Assembly: GCF_003944765.1 (NCBI RefSeq)
Contig: NZ_RWIU01000001.1
Location: forward strand, 248,001-312,000
Length of the DNA stretch: 64,000 bases
Direction: 5' to 3'
Source: Hymenobacter perfusus
GTDB lineage: Bacteria > Bacteroidota > Bacteroidia > Cytophagales > Hymenobacteraceae
Shown here: piece by piece, positions 25,222 to 32,946 of the stretch
How positions within the stretch are numbered: position 1 is the first letter of the stretch
How the letters are laid out: each line of letters begins with the position of its first letter
Position numbers and translations under genes: made by a program
Notes under the pieces: generated by a model
The model's input: only the letters and a program-made list of their open reading frames with translations
Database searches by the model: none
Told to the model about the DNA's origin: nothing

Positions 25222-26976
25222 CTACCCAAACAACGAATCTTTAAACTCCAGCGGGGGTTTGATACCCGCCTTACGCTCGGCAAAGTAGGCGGCTATTTCG
25301 TCTACTGATTTTGCGTTGAACGTCATGTCTTTGGTAAGGCCGCCCTTACGTCCCATGAACACCCCGTAGCGCATATCGGCGTAGCCATTGGTGTGGTGGG
25401 CATCAGGGTTGATGCTGAGCTGCACGCCCTGGTCGAGGGCGTAGCGCACCCAGCGCCAGTCCAGGTCGAGGCGCCAGGGGTTGGCATTTATTTCGATTAT
25501 TACCTTGTGCTGGGCGCAGGCATCGATAACGGCTTTGTGGTTGAGCGGATAGCCTTCCCGGCGCAGCAGCAGGCGGCCGGTAGGATGCCCCAGCATGGTA
25601 GTATAGGGGTTTTCGATGGCCCGCAACACCCGCGTGGTCGCTTTACGCTCGTCCATTTTGAGGTTGGAATGCACCGAGGCCACAATAAAATCGAAGGTTT
25701 CGAGCACCGCCGGCGGGTAATCCAGCGAGCCATCCGACAGAATATCGGACTCAATACCTTTGAAGATGCGAAACGGGGCCAACTCCTGGTTCAGCTCATC
25801 AATTTCGCGCTGCTGCTGGCGTACCCGCTCCGGCGGCAGGCCATTGGCATAATGCGCCGCCTGCGAATGGTCACAGATGCCGAGGTACTCGTATCCCTGG
25901 TCGCGCAGGAAGGTGGCCATTTCGCGCAGGGTGTGGTTGCCGTCGGAATAGGTACTGTGATTGTGCAGGGAGCCGCGCAGGTCGGCGTCTTCCAGCAAAG
26001 GCAGCAGCTTATTTTCCCGGGCCAAGCCCAGCTCGCCCAACCCTTCGCGCAGCTCCGGCTCCACGTATTGTAGGCCGGCCCGCTGGTAGAGCGCGGGTTC
26101 GGTGGCAAACCGTTCCCGCTTCAGCCATTGGCGCAGGGTGGCCGGCTGGCCGGGTTGCAGTTCCTGGACCAGCGGCTCGGATAAATGCGCCTCGGCAGCA
26201 GTACTGAGCAGGAGTTGGTTGGTAAAGTCGGGGGCAGCTACCAGCACTATTTCCACTTTCACCCCCGAAGCCGTAGCCGAGCCACGCCACGCGAAAGGGC
26301 CGCTCCGGCGCGGGTCGGGCGTGAGGCCATCCAGCGTATTCAGCAGCTGATGCACGGCTGCCAGCTGAGTGGTGGCAACTACCAGCGTGATGGTTTCTAC
26401 CGTTTCGAGGCGGCGGCGCACTTCGCCCGCCACGGCGGCCTGCTCTACCCCGGCAGTTGCGTTCAGCCGGTTCAGCAGGTCGAGCGCCAGTTCCTCGGCC
26501 GGCGGGTACAGCAGTTTTCCCCGGCTCTGGTCAGTGAAATCGAGGGCTTCCAAAATGGCCTGCTGGGTTTTCTGGCCGAAGCCCTTGAGTTTGCTCACCT
26601 CATCATTCTGGGCGGCCTCACGCAGCTGTTCGGGCCCTTCAATGCCCAGTTCCTTCCACAGACTACGGATTTTCTTGGGGCCGATGCCTTTGATGCCCAG
26701 CAACCCAATTACGCCGGGCGGCGTGGCGGCCAGCAGGCGCGTCAGCTCCTCAAACGAGCCGGTATCGAGCATTTCGGCCACTTTGGCGGCGGCAGTTTTA
26801 CTCAGACCGGTGCGGTCGGGCAGGCCGGTACGGTCCAGGTCGGCCACGGGCACGGAGAGCTGCTCCAGCGCGTTGGCCGTGCCTTCGTAGGCCCGGATTT
26901 TAAACGGATTCTCTTCGTGCAGCTCCATGAGCTGGGCAGTGAGGCGGAAGGCTCGGATGAGGGCGCGGTTATCCAT
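25222..26976 (-). CDS. polX: PolX-type DNA polymerase/PHP nuclease, polymerase site apparently inactive
   Basis: 584 residues, normal for PolX. Order: helix-hairpin-helix and fingers (1-160, GLLGIKGIGPKKIRSLWKEL; KLKGFGQKTQQAIL); palm (about 165-280); thumb-like part; PHP phosphoesterase (about 335-584). The PHP metal ligands look complete (LHNHSTYSDG, GICDHS, KGIESDIL, ASVHSN, INPDAHH). In the palm, the usual AGSxRRxxETVxDID is AGEVRRRLETVETITL: both catalytic Asp are Thr, and the third acidic position is in VKVEIVL (Glu). DNA synthesis is therefore unlikely, leaving a 3'-5' exonuclease/endonuclease repair role. The TACCTTTG promoter box lies between this ATG and a further upstream Met at 27006, which supports this start. 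Confidence 0.92.
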   Translation of the reverse strand: MDNRALIRAFRLTAQLMELHEENPFKIRAYEGTANALEQLSVPVADLDRTGLPDRTGLSKTAAAKVAEMLDTGSFEELTRLLAATPPGVIGLLGIKGIGPKKIRSLWKELGIEGPEQLREAAQNDEVSKLKGFGQKTQQAILEALDFTDQSRGKLLYPPAEELALDLLNRLNATAGVEQAAVAGEVRRRLETVETITLVVATTQLAAVHQLLNTLDGLTPDPRRSGPFAWRGSATASGVKVEIVLVAAPDFTNQLLLSTAAEAHLSEPLVQELQPGQPATLRQWLKRERFATEPALYQRAGLQYVEPELREGLGELGLARENKLLPLLEDADLRGSLHNHSTYSDGNHTLREMATFLRDQGYEYLGICDHSQAAHYANGLPPERVRQQQREIDELNQELAPFRIFKGIESDILSDGSLDYPPAVLETFDFIVASVHSNLKMDERKATTRVLRAIENPYTTMLGHPTGRLLLRREGYPLNHKAVIDACAQHKVIIEINANPWRLDLDWRWVRYALDQGVQLSINPDAHHTNGYADMRYGVFMGRKGGLTKDMTFNAKSVDEIAAYFAERKAGIKPPLEFKDSLFG

Positions 26977-26984
26977 AAGGCAGG

Positions 26985-26992
26985 CAAAGGTA
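26985..26992 (-). promoter_or_regulatory. -7 promoter box of polX
   Basis: Reads TACCTTTG on the minus strand, an exact TAnnTTTG match, ending 9 bases before the start codon, so the transcript would be almost leaderless. Confidence 0.5.
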
Positions 26993-27085
26993 GGCGGTGC
27001 GGCCAACGTGGCCTAAGCTTTCGGGGCGGGGGGCCGTATACAGCCGGAGCGCCGCCTGCTTTTCAGGCTACGCGGCCAATTTGTT

Positions 27086-27093
27086 TACTTTTG
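27086..27093 (+). promoter_or_regulatory. -7 promoter box of the lipoprotein gene at 27188
   Basis: TACTTTTG, an exact TAnnTTTG match, about 95 bases before the start codon. Confidence 0.5.
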
Positions 27094-27187
27094 AGTGGCC
27101 TGACCTACGGGGCAAATGCCCAGGCAGCGGGTCACCGGATTTTCTTCCTACGGCCTGGGCGCAGCTCAGGCCATCATTTCTCTACCT

Positions 27188-27583
27188 ATGCGTCTGTTCA
27201 CTCTGCTGTCCTGCCTGAGCGTGCTGCTCCTGGCCGCCACCTGCAACCCCGATCCGAAAGCCAACGCCCAGCTGAAGCAACTGGAGCGCACTTGGCTGCA
27301 CGCCCACGAAGAAGACCAGGGCGATGTACGCGTGTACCGGCCCAATACTTATGCCTTTCCTCCGTCACGGGGCCGTACGGGGTTCACGTTCGACCATAAC
27401 GGTCTGTTCACCCAGCTCGACATTGCCCCGACCGATGGCATTGAGGGCCGCAAGGGCCGCTGGACCGCCGAAAACGACCATACCCTGCGCATAACCCTTG
27501 ATGACAAAAAAGACCCCGATTACACGCTGGAAGTAGTGTCGCTGGAAAACGACGTGCTGAAAGTGCGCCGGGTTGAGTTGTAG
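27188..27583 (+). CDS. Small lipoprotein (lipocalin-like size)
   Basis: 131 residues. The Met at 27188 opens a textbook lipoprotein signal, LFTLLSCLSVLLLAATCNP, with Cys at about 20; an upstream Met at 27116 has no signal. The mature part alternates beta-type stretches (GRTGFTFDHNGLFTQLDIAPTD; HTLRITLDDKK; YTLEVVSLENDVLKVRRVEL) and resembles small lipocalin-like or META-like Bacteroidota lipoproteins. The following gene is a paralogue: both share the DREWFNTF / LERTWLHA beginning, a GTFLEHG / NGLFTQL motif, and a similar end. Function unknown. Confidence 0.78.
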   Translation: MRLFTLLSCLSVLLLAATCNPDPKANAQLKQLERTWLHAHEEDQGDVRVYRPNTYAFPPSRGRTGFTFDHNGLFTQLDIAPTDGIEGRKGRWTAENDHTLRITLDDKKDPDYTLEVVSLENDVLKVRRVEL

Positions 27584-27654
27584 CCGAAGCACTTGCAACC
27601 ATTCGGGCCGAGGGAAACTCCTGCCAATAGTATTTTCCTCACTTAAAAGTCCTT

Positions 27655-28035
27655 ATGCGTATGCGCCTCTTTATTGCCTGCAGCCTGGCCCTGGCCCTAG
27701 GAGCCTGTTCTAAAGCCGATGAAGTGACGCCGCCGGCCGCGTTGCTCGACCGGGAGTGGTTCAACACTTTCCAGAAAACTGAAGCTCAATACGATGTGTA
27801 CACCCCAACTAATTCAGCAGTTGGCTGGCGTTACGAAGGCATCCGGTTGAATACCGACGGCACGTTTCTGGAACACGGTTTGGGGCCGGCCGATGCACCA
27901 GAAACCCGGCCCGGCACTTGGGAAGCGGCCGGAAGCAATACCTACCGCATTCAGTTCACCGATGCGCAACGTACCGGCTTCGTGCTGGAAGTAAAATCGG
28001 TGGAAGACGGCCGCTTGGTGGCGCGCCGCCAATAG
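27655..28035 (+). CDS. Small lipoprotein, paralogue of the preceding gene
   Basis: 126 residues, signal MRMRLFIACSLALALGACSKAD with Cys18. The mature region (LLDREWFNTFQKTEAQYDVY ... GIRLNTDGTFLEHGLGPADAP ... TYRIQFTDAQRTGFVLEVKSVEDGRLVARRQ, in three pieces) aligns by eye with the gene at 27188, suggesting tandem duplication and strong divergence. It reads as a small beta-barrel-like envelope lipoprotein. A Met two codons later would serve equally as start. Function unknown. Confidence 0.75.
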   Translation: MRMRLFIACSLALALGACSKADEVTPPAALLDREWFNTFQKTEAQYDVYTPTNSAVGWRYEGIRLNTDGTFLEHGLGPADAPETRPGTWEAAGSNTYRIQFTDAQRTGFVLEVKSVEDGRLVARRQ

Positions 28036-28197
28036 ACTCCTTCGAACCTGAATTTCTGGTCCGTCCCGGTGGGCGGCTTTTGCTTCGTCATGACGAGGCA
28101 GTGGCCGCCCGCCGGGACGGTGCTATTTTCGCTCCGGCCATTGCTGTTGGCTGCCGGTTATCCGGACAGCACTTTCACTTCTTTACCCGTTTCACCT

Positions 28198-28605
28198 TTG
28201 AACTACTGGCTCGTTAAATCAGAACCGGCGGCGTACTCCTGGGACACGTTTGTGCGCGATAATGGCACCGACTGGACCGGCGTGCGCAACTTTCAGGCCC
28301 GCAACTTCCTGCAGCAGATGCAGCCTGGCGACTTGGTCCTCTACTACCACAGCGTAACCGACAAACAGGTAGTAGGCATTGCCGAAGTAGCTGCCCCCGC
28401 CGCGCCCGATGCTACTGCCGAAGCCGGCAGTACCTGGGTAGCCGTTCACCTCAAGCCGCAGCAGCCGCTGGCACGGCCCGTTTCTTTGGCCCAGATCAAG
28501 CAGGACGCGCGCCTCAGCCAGATTGGCCTGCTGCGGCAGTCCCGTTTATCGGTAATGGCCCTGAAGCCAGAGGAGTTTGATGTGTTGCTGGAGTTAGGCA
28601 GCTAA
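28198..28605 (+). CDS. EVE domain protein, TTG start
   Basis: 135 residues beginning NYWLVKSEPAAYSWDTF, the exact start of an EVE (PUA-like) fold; the conserved WTGVRNFQARNFLQQMQPGDLVLYYHS follows in two pieces, then VVGIAEV and a C-terminal VSLAQIKQDARLSQIGLL. EVE proteins are known or suspected readers of modified bases in DNA or RNA. No ATG lies near; the TTG at 28198 fits the family length, whereas the ATG at 28069 would add 43 residues with no domain similarity. Members are found beside restriction systems, but here the neighbours are lipoprotein and secreted protein genes. Confidence 0.85.
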   Translation: MNYWLVKSEPAAYSWDTFVRDNGTDWTGVRNFQARNFLQQMQPGDLVLYYHSVTDKQVVGIAEVAAPAAPDATAEAGSTWVAVHLKPQQPLARPVSLAQIKQDARLSQIGLLRQSRLSVMALKPEEFDVLLELGS

Positions 28606-28627
28606 GCCCCGCCCCAAACTTTTGCGT

Positions 28628-28659
28628 ACGGCCTGCCCTAGTATTTTAGGGTGGGCCGT
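28628..28659. terminator. Possible hairpin after the EVE gene
   Basis: ACGGCC/GCCCTA on the left pairs with TAGGG/TGGGCCGT on the right with a bulge and a 6-base loop. No T-tract follows, so a terminator role is uncertain. Confidence 0.3.
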
Positions 28660-28772
28660 GTGCATTTCAGGCCAAGTCGGCATCTTATTTCCAGCGGGCC
28701 GTGTTAGGTGATGCGCGCCTTTCGCCGTATCTTCCTAATGCACAGCGTGGCCTGGCATTTTTGGCTTGTGTT

Positions 28773-30347
28773 ATGAAACAACTATACCTGTTTTTGGGCT
28801 TTCTGCTGAGTATTTCGACGGGTTGGGCCCAGAAAGCCACCCCGCCCAAGTTCTCCGTTGAGCCGAGCCAGCCCGCCCGGGCCGAGCTGCTGCTGGAGGC
28901 TTACAGCAGCGACGTGCAGGTGCAGCCGCTGCCCGAAGACAGCAGCGTGGTACTGCTGGTGGAGCGCGACCCTATTCTGAGCGGTAAGTCGGAGTATTAT
29001 TTCCAGAAGTTCAACCACAACCTGCAGCCCATCCGCCGGGCCGATATTCCGGTGCCGCGCGGCTACGATTTTCAGCGGCTCTGCTCCGAAGGCACCGATG
29101 TGTATGCTATTTTCAGCGGCCTTGATCCGGGCACTCTTTGGGTTGCGGCCTTCGATTCGCGGACGGGGGAGTTGGGTAACGGTGAGTTTAAAACCAAACG
29201 CACCCGGGGAATTCATGAGTTGAAGGCCCTGGATGGCAATCTGTTTGTAACGGTGGAAGTAGATCAGCACCTGACGATTCTGCTGCTGGATCTGCACACG
29301 GCCAAATTTCAGTTTCTGCCTTCCGTATATGAGCCGTTACCTGCCCGCTTCACCTTTCTGGCCGATTCCGTCACGAAGCGGGCCGAGCTGATCCTGAGCG
29401 AAACCAACGGCTTCAAGTCGCGGCTGCAGCTCAAGCAGCTCTCCGATGACGGCCGCCTCATACGCTCCGAGTTCGTGCAGGCCAGCAGTGAGCGGGGCCT
29501 GCTGGACGCGCAGCTCAGCCCCGGCGACAGTGCCGCCCGCCTGCTGGCCGGCACCTATACCCTGCGCGACTCCCGCTATTCCCAGGGCTTGTTTGCTTCC
29601 GACCTCACCGCCGGCGTCACTCCTACCGGTCAGCGGCGCTCCCTGCGGTACTATGATTTTCTGAATTTCAAGCACTTCTTTGATTTCATGAAGCCGGCCA
29701 AAGTAGCGCGCATGCGGCAGCGCAGTGAGCGGCTTCGGGCTTCTGACCGGCAGTTCCGCCACCGCTACCAATTGCTCATGCACGATATGGTGCCCACGGC
29801 CGAAGGCTTCGTGCTGGTCTCGGAGGTGTACTACCCGCGCTACAATACCTCCAACTTCAACTACGGTAACCTGGGCAGCCTTGCCAATTACGGCTATGGG
29901 GGCTTCGGCTATCCTTCGCGCTACAACAATTTCTACAACAACCGCCGGGCTTCTGAAGGCTTCCGGACCACGCACGCCCTCATCTGCGGGTTTGACCGGC
30001 AGGGCAATCTACTCTGGGACAACTCTTTTTTATTAAAGGAAATTGAGCATTTCCAGCTGCAGGAAACCGTGCGAATGCGGCCTCTCTCCGATGGCCGCCG
30101 CATGGCTATGGCTTATCTGAAGAATGATGAATTTCACTATAAGGTGGTAGACCAAGCGGCTTCTGCGCCTAATGACTGGCAGATTCAGCTCCGCCCCGCT
30201 GACCCCACGGAGAAAACCAACGACACTTCGCAGGAGCATCTGCTAACGTGGTACGGCGGGCGGTTCCTAGCCTGCGGCTACCAGCACGTACGTCCCGAAA
30301 AAGGCCCCGGTCGCGACGTCTTCTTTCTGAACGTACTGGAATTCTGA
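28773..30347 (+). CDS. Secreted protein, unknown function
   Basis: 524 residues. The signal peptide MKQLYLFLGFLLSISTGWAQ fixes the start at 28773. The mature protein is beta-rich, with blade-like repeats (VVLLVERDPILSG, DVYAIFSGLDPGTLWVAAFD, GNLFVTVEVDQHLTILLLDL) suggestive of a propeller. A Gly/Tyr/Asn-rich loop around residues 365-395 (NTSNFNYGNLGSLANYGYGG) interrupts it. No lipobox and no T9SS sorting domain at the C-terminus (ends DVFFLNVLEF). The last base of its stop codon is the first base of a long inverted repeat. Not recognised beyond this. Confidence 0.75.
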   Translation: MKQLYLFLGFLLSISTGWAQKATPPKFSVEPSQPARAELLLEAYSSDVQVQPLPEDSSVVLLVERDPILSGKSEYYFQKFNHNLQPIRRADIPVPRGYDFQRLCSEGTDVYAIFSGLDPGTLWVAAFDSRTGELGNGEFKTKRTRGIHELKALDGNLFVTVEVDQHLTILLLDLHTAKFQFLPSVYEPLPARFTFLADSVTKRAELILSETNGFKSRLQLKQLSDDGRLIRSEFVQASSERGLLDAQLSPGDSAARLLAGTYTLRDSRYSQGLFASDLTAGVTPTGQRRSLRYYDFLNFKHFFDFMKPAKVARMRQRSERLRASDRQFRHRYQLLMHDMVPTAEGFVLVSEVYYPRYNTSNFNYGNLGSLANYGYGGFGYPSRYNNFYNNRRASEGFRTTHALICGFDRQGNLLWDNSFLLKEIEHFQLQETVRMRPLSDGRRMAMAYLKNDEFHYKVVDQAASAPNDWQIQLRPADPTEKTNDTSQEHLLTWYGGRFLACGYQHVRPEKGPGRDVFFLNVLEF

Positions 30348-30446
30348 GAGCTGTAACAGAATAGCGGAGTAACTGAGCAACCGTTCTGGCACCAAGTGTG
30401 GCGTCAGAACGGTTGCTCAGTTACTCCGCTATTCTGTTACAGCTCT
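30347..30446. repeat. Inverted repeat with 42-bp perfect arms between convergent genes
   Basis: Arms 30347-30388 and 30405-30446 match without mismatch around a 16-base loop. The left arm begins on the last base of the upstream stop codon and the right arm ends 6 bases before the next gene's stop. There is no T-tract next to the stem, so it is not a normal intrinsic terminator. Confidence 0.9.
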
Positions 30447-30452
30447 GGCTGC

Positions 30453-31007
30453 TTAATTCGTGCCGCTGATAACGCTGGGCAGTACTTTGCTGAGTTGAGC
30501 CACCTGCTCGCGGGTGAAGCTGCCGGCTACCGAAACCAGTACAAATGAATCGGTGGAGCCCTGGGTACCCACGGCCACAAACTCCGAGACTTTGCCGCCC
30601 TGCTCCCGCACCGAGTAGCGCATTTGGTTAGGACCTTCGGCCGTGGTAACGGCCAGCGGCGTGTACCGCTCATTGGCCAGCAGACCATCTACTTCCTTGG
30701 TGAGACCTTCCGCTACCAAGTCGCGGGCGTTGCCGGTGGTGGGCGTGAAGGTGAGGATGCGGGCCGTCCGGATAGAGGTCAGGGCCTCGCTGATGTCGCT
30801 GCCGCCGCCCAGCTTGGCAATGCGGCCCAGCACGAAGCGCGTACCCAGGCCGGCGTTCCAGTCGGTGGCTTTGAAGCCCGAGCGGTTTTCGTACTTGTTG
30901 AAGAACTCGGTAACGGTGCGGGCCGGGTTGCCCGGCCCCCCAGCGCGGCAGCCAGCCAGCAGCAGTAATCCAAAAGCCAGCAGGAAAGAAAAGTGACGCA
31001 GTTTCAT
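30453..31007 (-). CDS. DUF4252-like lipoprotein
   Basis: 184 residues with signal MKLRHFSFLLAFGLLLLAGCRAG, lipid Cys20. The mature part starts PARTVTEFFNKYENRSGFKATDW and shows the DUF4252 pattern of an N-terminal helix, a beta strand with RTARILTFTP, a middle GLTKEVDGLLANERYTPL, and KVSEFVAVGTQGSTDSFVLVSVAG near the end. These are small periplasm-facing lipoproteins of Bacteroidota with unknown function. It lies downstream of the OmpA gene, but a strong terminator separates them, so it probably has its own promoter. Confidence 0.75.
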   Translation of the reverse strand: MKLRHFSFLLAFGLLLLAGCRAGGPGNPARTVTEFFNKYENRSGFKATDWNAGLGTRFVLGRIAKLGGGSDISEALTSIRTARILTFTPTTGNARDLVAEGLTKEVDGLLANERYTPLAVTTAEGPNQMRYSVREQGGKVSEFVAVGTQGSTDSFVLVSVAGSFTREQVAQLSKVLPSVISGTN

Positions 31008-31100
31008 ACGGAACAGAAAAAAGGAGTGAGTAAAAAGTCTGTACGCAACCCCGGCGCAACCGTTCAGCTAAAGCGGGCGGGCAACGGCAGATGGCGTAAA

Positions 31101-31132
31101 AAAAGCGGCGTACCAACCGGTACGCCGCTTTT
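31101..31132 (-). terminator. Intrinsic terminator of the OmpA-family gene
   Basis: Arms AAAAGCGGCGTACC and GGTACGCCGCTTTT with a 4-base loop, followed on the minus strand by a T-tract (the A-run at 31098-31104 on the plus strand). Confidence 0.85.
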
Positions 31133-31153
31133 CTTGGTAGTTACCTCCCGGCC

Positions 31154-32620
31154 TTAGGGCTGGGGAGCATCGGGGATGAAAAACTCAAACTTGAATTCTA
31201 CACGACGGTTCTGCGACATGCCGGCGGCCGACGTGTTCGGAGCAGCGGGCTCCGATTCGCCACGGCCTTCGGTTACGATGCGGGCGGGGTCAACCTGCTT
31301 GCCAGTGAAGTAGCGCTTCACCGAACCGGCGCGACGCTCCGACAGAGCCTGGTTGTACTCATCAGTACCGCGCGAGTCGGCGTGGCCGATTACCCGCAGG
31401 CTGTACTCGGGGTGGTCTTTCAGGGCCTTGGTCATTTTATCAAGCGTGCCATACGAGGTGCGCTTGATAACAGTGCTGTTCGTCTCGAAGCGGATTGGCT
31501 GCTCGAGTTTGCGCACGCCCGGATCAATTTCCATGGGGCAGCCGTTAGCGTCCACTTTGGCACCTTTGGGGGTATCGGGGCACTTATCGGCCGAATCCGG
31601 AATACCGTCGCCGTCGGCGTCAACCACCAGCGGGCAGCCGTTGGCATCTACCTGGGTACCGGCTGGGGTAGCGGGGCACTTATCGTTTTTATCGGCAACA
31701 CCATCACCGTCGGCATCGGGGCAGCCGCGCAGAGCGGGCAGGCCGGCCTCGTCGGGGCAGTCGTCATTCTTATCAGCTACGCCGTCATTATCACGGTCGG
31801 GGCAGCCTTGCATAGCGGCCGTACCGGCTTCAGTGGGGCACTGATCCTGGTAATCCGGAACACCGTCCTTGTCACCATCGAGGGGGCAGCCGTTTTCATC
31901 CACGGTTACGCCGCTGGGCGTATCGGGGCACTTGTCTTTGCGGTCCGGTACACCGTCACCGTCAGTATCCTTGGCTTTGCCCAGAGCAATGTTCAGGCCC
32001 ACGGTGTGCTGCAGGAACCGGTCGTCGAACTTGTTGTCATCGCGCACCGGGTCGCCATCAATGTTGGCGTTTAGCGGAATGTGCTGGCCGGTCTGCACGA
32101 ACAGGGTCACGGCATCTCCCAGACGGAAGTCGATACCGGCGGCCCCGAACAGGTCGAAATGGTTTTTGTCCTCATCCTGATTGGTAGAGGTACCATTGCG
32201 GTTGATAGTGGCTTCGCGGCTCATGTAGGTGAGGCCGGGAGCAGCCAGCAGGTAAGGGCGAATCCGCGACCCTTCCTTAAATGCCTTGAATTTCAGGCCC
32301 AGGTTTACGTTTACCACGTTGGTGGCGAAGCTGCTGCCGAAGTACGGAGCGCTGTTCGGAGCCGTCTGCTTGAACTCCACATAGTTGCCGCTCAGCTGCA
32401 CGTCCAGGCCCTTCGAGATGTAGCGGCTGAAAGTGATGCCGGGGGCATACTTGTTCTCGCCGAACTTCCAGTAGTCGGAGCCGAAGTTGCCCTTGTACTG
32501 CATGGCGCTTACGTTGAGGCCGATGGCCGTCTTGCGGTCGGCCGTCTGGGCCTGCGCCCGCGGAGCTGCCGCCAGAAGCGTCAGACCCAGGGCCGTTGAA
32601 GTTGCTAAAAGGTGTCTCAT
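31154..32620 (-). CDS. OmpA-family outer membrane protein with thrombospondin type 3 repeats
   Basis: 488 residues. Signal peptide LLATSTALGLTLLAAAPRAQAQ; N-terminal beta-barrel (about 25-210, alternating strands ending GLNIALGKAKD); five or six Asp-rich calcium-binding repeats at 211-370 (DTDGDGVPDRKDKCPDTPSG, DADGDGVADKNDKCPAT); OmpA C-terminal peptidoglycan-binding domain (about 375-488) with IRFETNSTVIK, SLRVIGHADSRGTDEYNQAL and SQNRRVEFKFEF. It anchors the outer membrane to the cell wall; the barrel may be a minor pore. The repeats make the linker rigid on calcium binding. A TACTTTCG box ends 5 bases before the start. Terminated by a strong hairpin. Confidence 0.93.
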   Translation of the reverse strand: MRHLLATSTALGLTLLAAAPRAQAQTADRKTAIGLNVSAMQYKGNFGSDYWKFGENKYAPGITFSRYISKGLDVQLSGNYVEFKQTAPNSAPYFGSSFATNVVNVNLGLKFKAFKEGSRIRPYLLAAPGLTYMSREATINRNGTSTNQDEDKNHFDLFGAAGIDFRLGDAVTLFVQTGQHIPLNANIDGDPVRDDNKFDDRFLQHTVGLNIALGKAKDTDGDGVPDRKDKCPDTPSGVTVDENGCPLDGDKDGVPDYQDQCPTEAGTAAMQGCPDRDNDGVADKNDDCPDEAGLPALRGCPDADGDGVADKNDKCPATPAGTQVDANGCPLVVDADGDGIPDSADKCPDTPKGAKVDANGCPMEIDPGVRKLEQPIRFETNSTVIKRTSYGTLDKMTKALKDHPEYSLRVIGHADSRGTDEYNQALSERRAGSVKRYFTGKQVDPARIVTEGRGESEPAAPNTSAAGMSQNRRVEFKFEFFIPDAPQP

Positions 32621-32885
32621 AGAGCGAAAGTAGGTGGAACAGATGGCACAAAAAGCACTGCGGCAGCAGCGTAGTACTACCAGCCAGGTTACCGGCCTAT
32701 ACCGCTCCGGCCAAAATAAAGTTGTGACTGCTCTACTTTACGGAACTTTTTTCAAGCCGATTCAACCCGGTAAAATCTACATATTCAACAATTTATATAC
32801 AACCACAAGCCTCGCTACTTCCGACGCGCCAGCGGCCCCGATCTGCTTCCAGCTCCTACTGTCAGCCCCCACAAAAAAAATAACA

Positions 32886-32919
32886 AAAGCCCGTTGCTCC
32901 GGCCGGAACAACGGGCTTT
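32886..32919 (-). terminator. Intrinsic terminator of the aminopeptidase P gene
   Basis: AAAGCCCGTTG and CAACGGGCTTT stem, with a T-rich tract after it on the minus strand (A-run at 32873-32880). The rest of the gap 32621-32885 shows no gene. Confidence 0.8.
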
Positions 32920-32946
32920 CACCGCTCGGTTTATTTTGGTATGGGC

